5,431 bases of DNA from an uncultured Phycisphaerales bacterium (GTDB lineage: Bacteria > Planctomycetota > Phycisphaerae > WQYP01), in contig CAIPTQ010000308.1 in assembly GCA_903868035.1 (NCBI GenBank), forward strand, positions 1 through 5,431. The letters run 5' to 3'. A program made the position numbers and the translations under genes. Of this stretch, positions 5,410 through 5,431 are shown piece by piece. Numbering within the stretch: position 1 is the stretch's first letter; every line of letters begins with the position of its first letter. Under the pieces are notes generated by a model, which worked only from the letters and a program-made list of their open reading frames with translations, was not told where the DNA came from and searched no databases.

Positions 5410-5431
5410 GACGGGGCCGGGGCCGGGGGCG

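Overview
The window reads as high-GC bacterial chromosome, most likely from a planctomycete and perhaps from the Phycisphaerae. This is an inference from three things. Two intergenic repeats (near 3114-3143 and 4440-4480) look like dispersed repeats I recall from planctomycete genomes. An 8-bp GGTGACAN tandem array lies at the left edge. A Tat-exported DUF362 protein sits beside a COG3618-type amidohydrolase. No rRNA, tRNA, CRISPR array, transposase or integrase is visible.

Layout: bases 1-128 hold no convincing gene, only the GGTGACAN array (33-72) and a small inverted repeat. A plus-strand toxin-antitoxin operon follows. It has a clear TATAAT promoter (129-157), a UPF0175-type antitoxin (183-452) and a PIN-domain DUF3368-type toxin (449-937), which overlap by ATGA. 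The operon converges, across 45 bases with no good terminator, on a long minus-strand gene (983-2938). That gene encodes a protein with about ten membrane segments and a soluble C-terminal domain resembling the exosortase-associated EpsI/DUF3485 family. Where that family has a conserved cysteine, this protein has serine.

Upstream of it, a 229-base gap carries a plausible promoter and one dispersed repeat. Next comes a minus-strand gene for a Tat-exported DUF362 protein (3168-4283). Its 199-base upstream region has two dyads, a possible promoter and a hairpin repeat (4440-4480). The window ends in a minus-strand COG3618-type amidohydrolase (4483-5409) whose reading frame stays open to the right edge, so its true start may lie outside.

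The toxin-antitoxin pair works as one unit. The three minus-strand genes are co-oriented but separated by about 200-230 bases with repeats between them, so they are probably separate or loosely linked transcription units. The DUF362 and amidohydrolase genes strongly prefer C-ending codons, while the toxin-antitoxin and membrane genes use more mixed codons. The most interesting item is the membrane protein with the EpsI-like tail. The rest is ordinary, and no clear undescribed multi-gene system can be demonstrated from this window alone.
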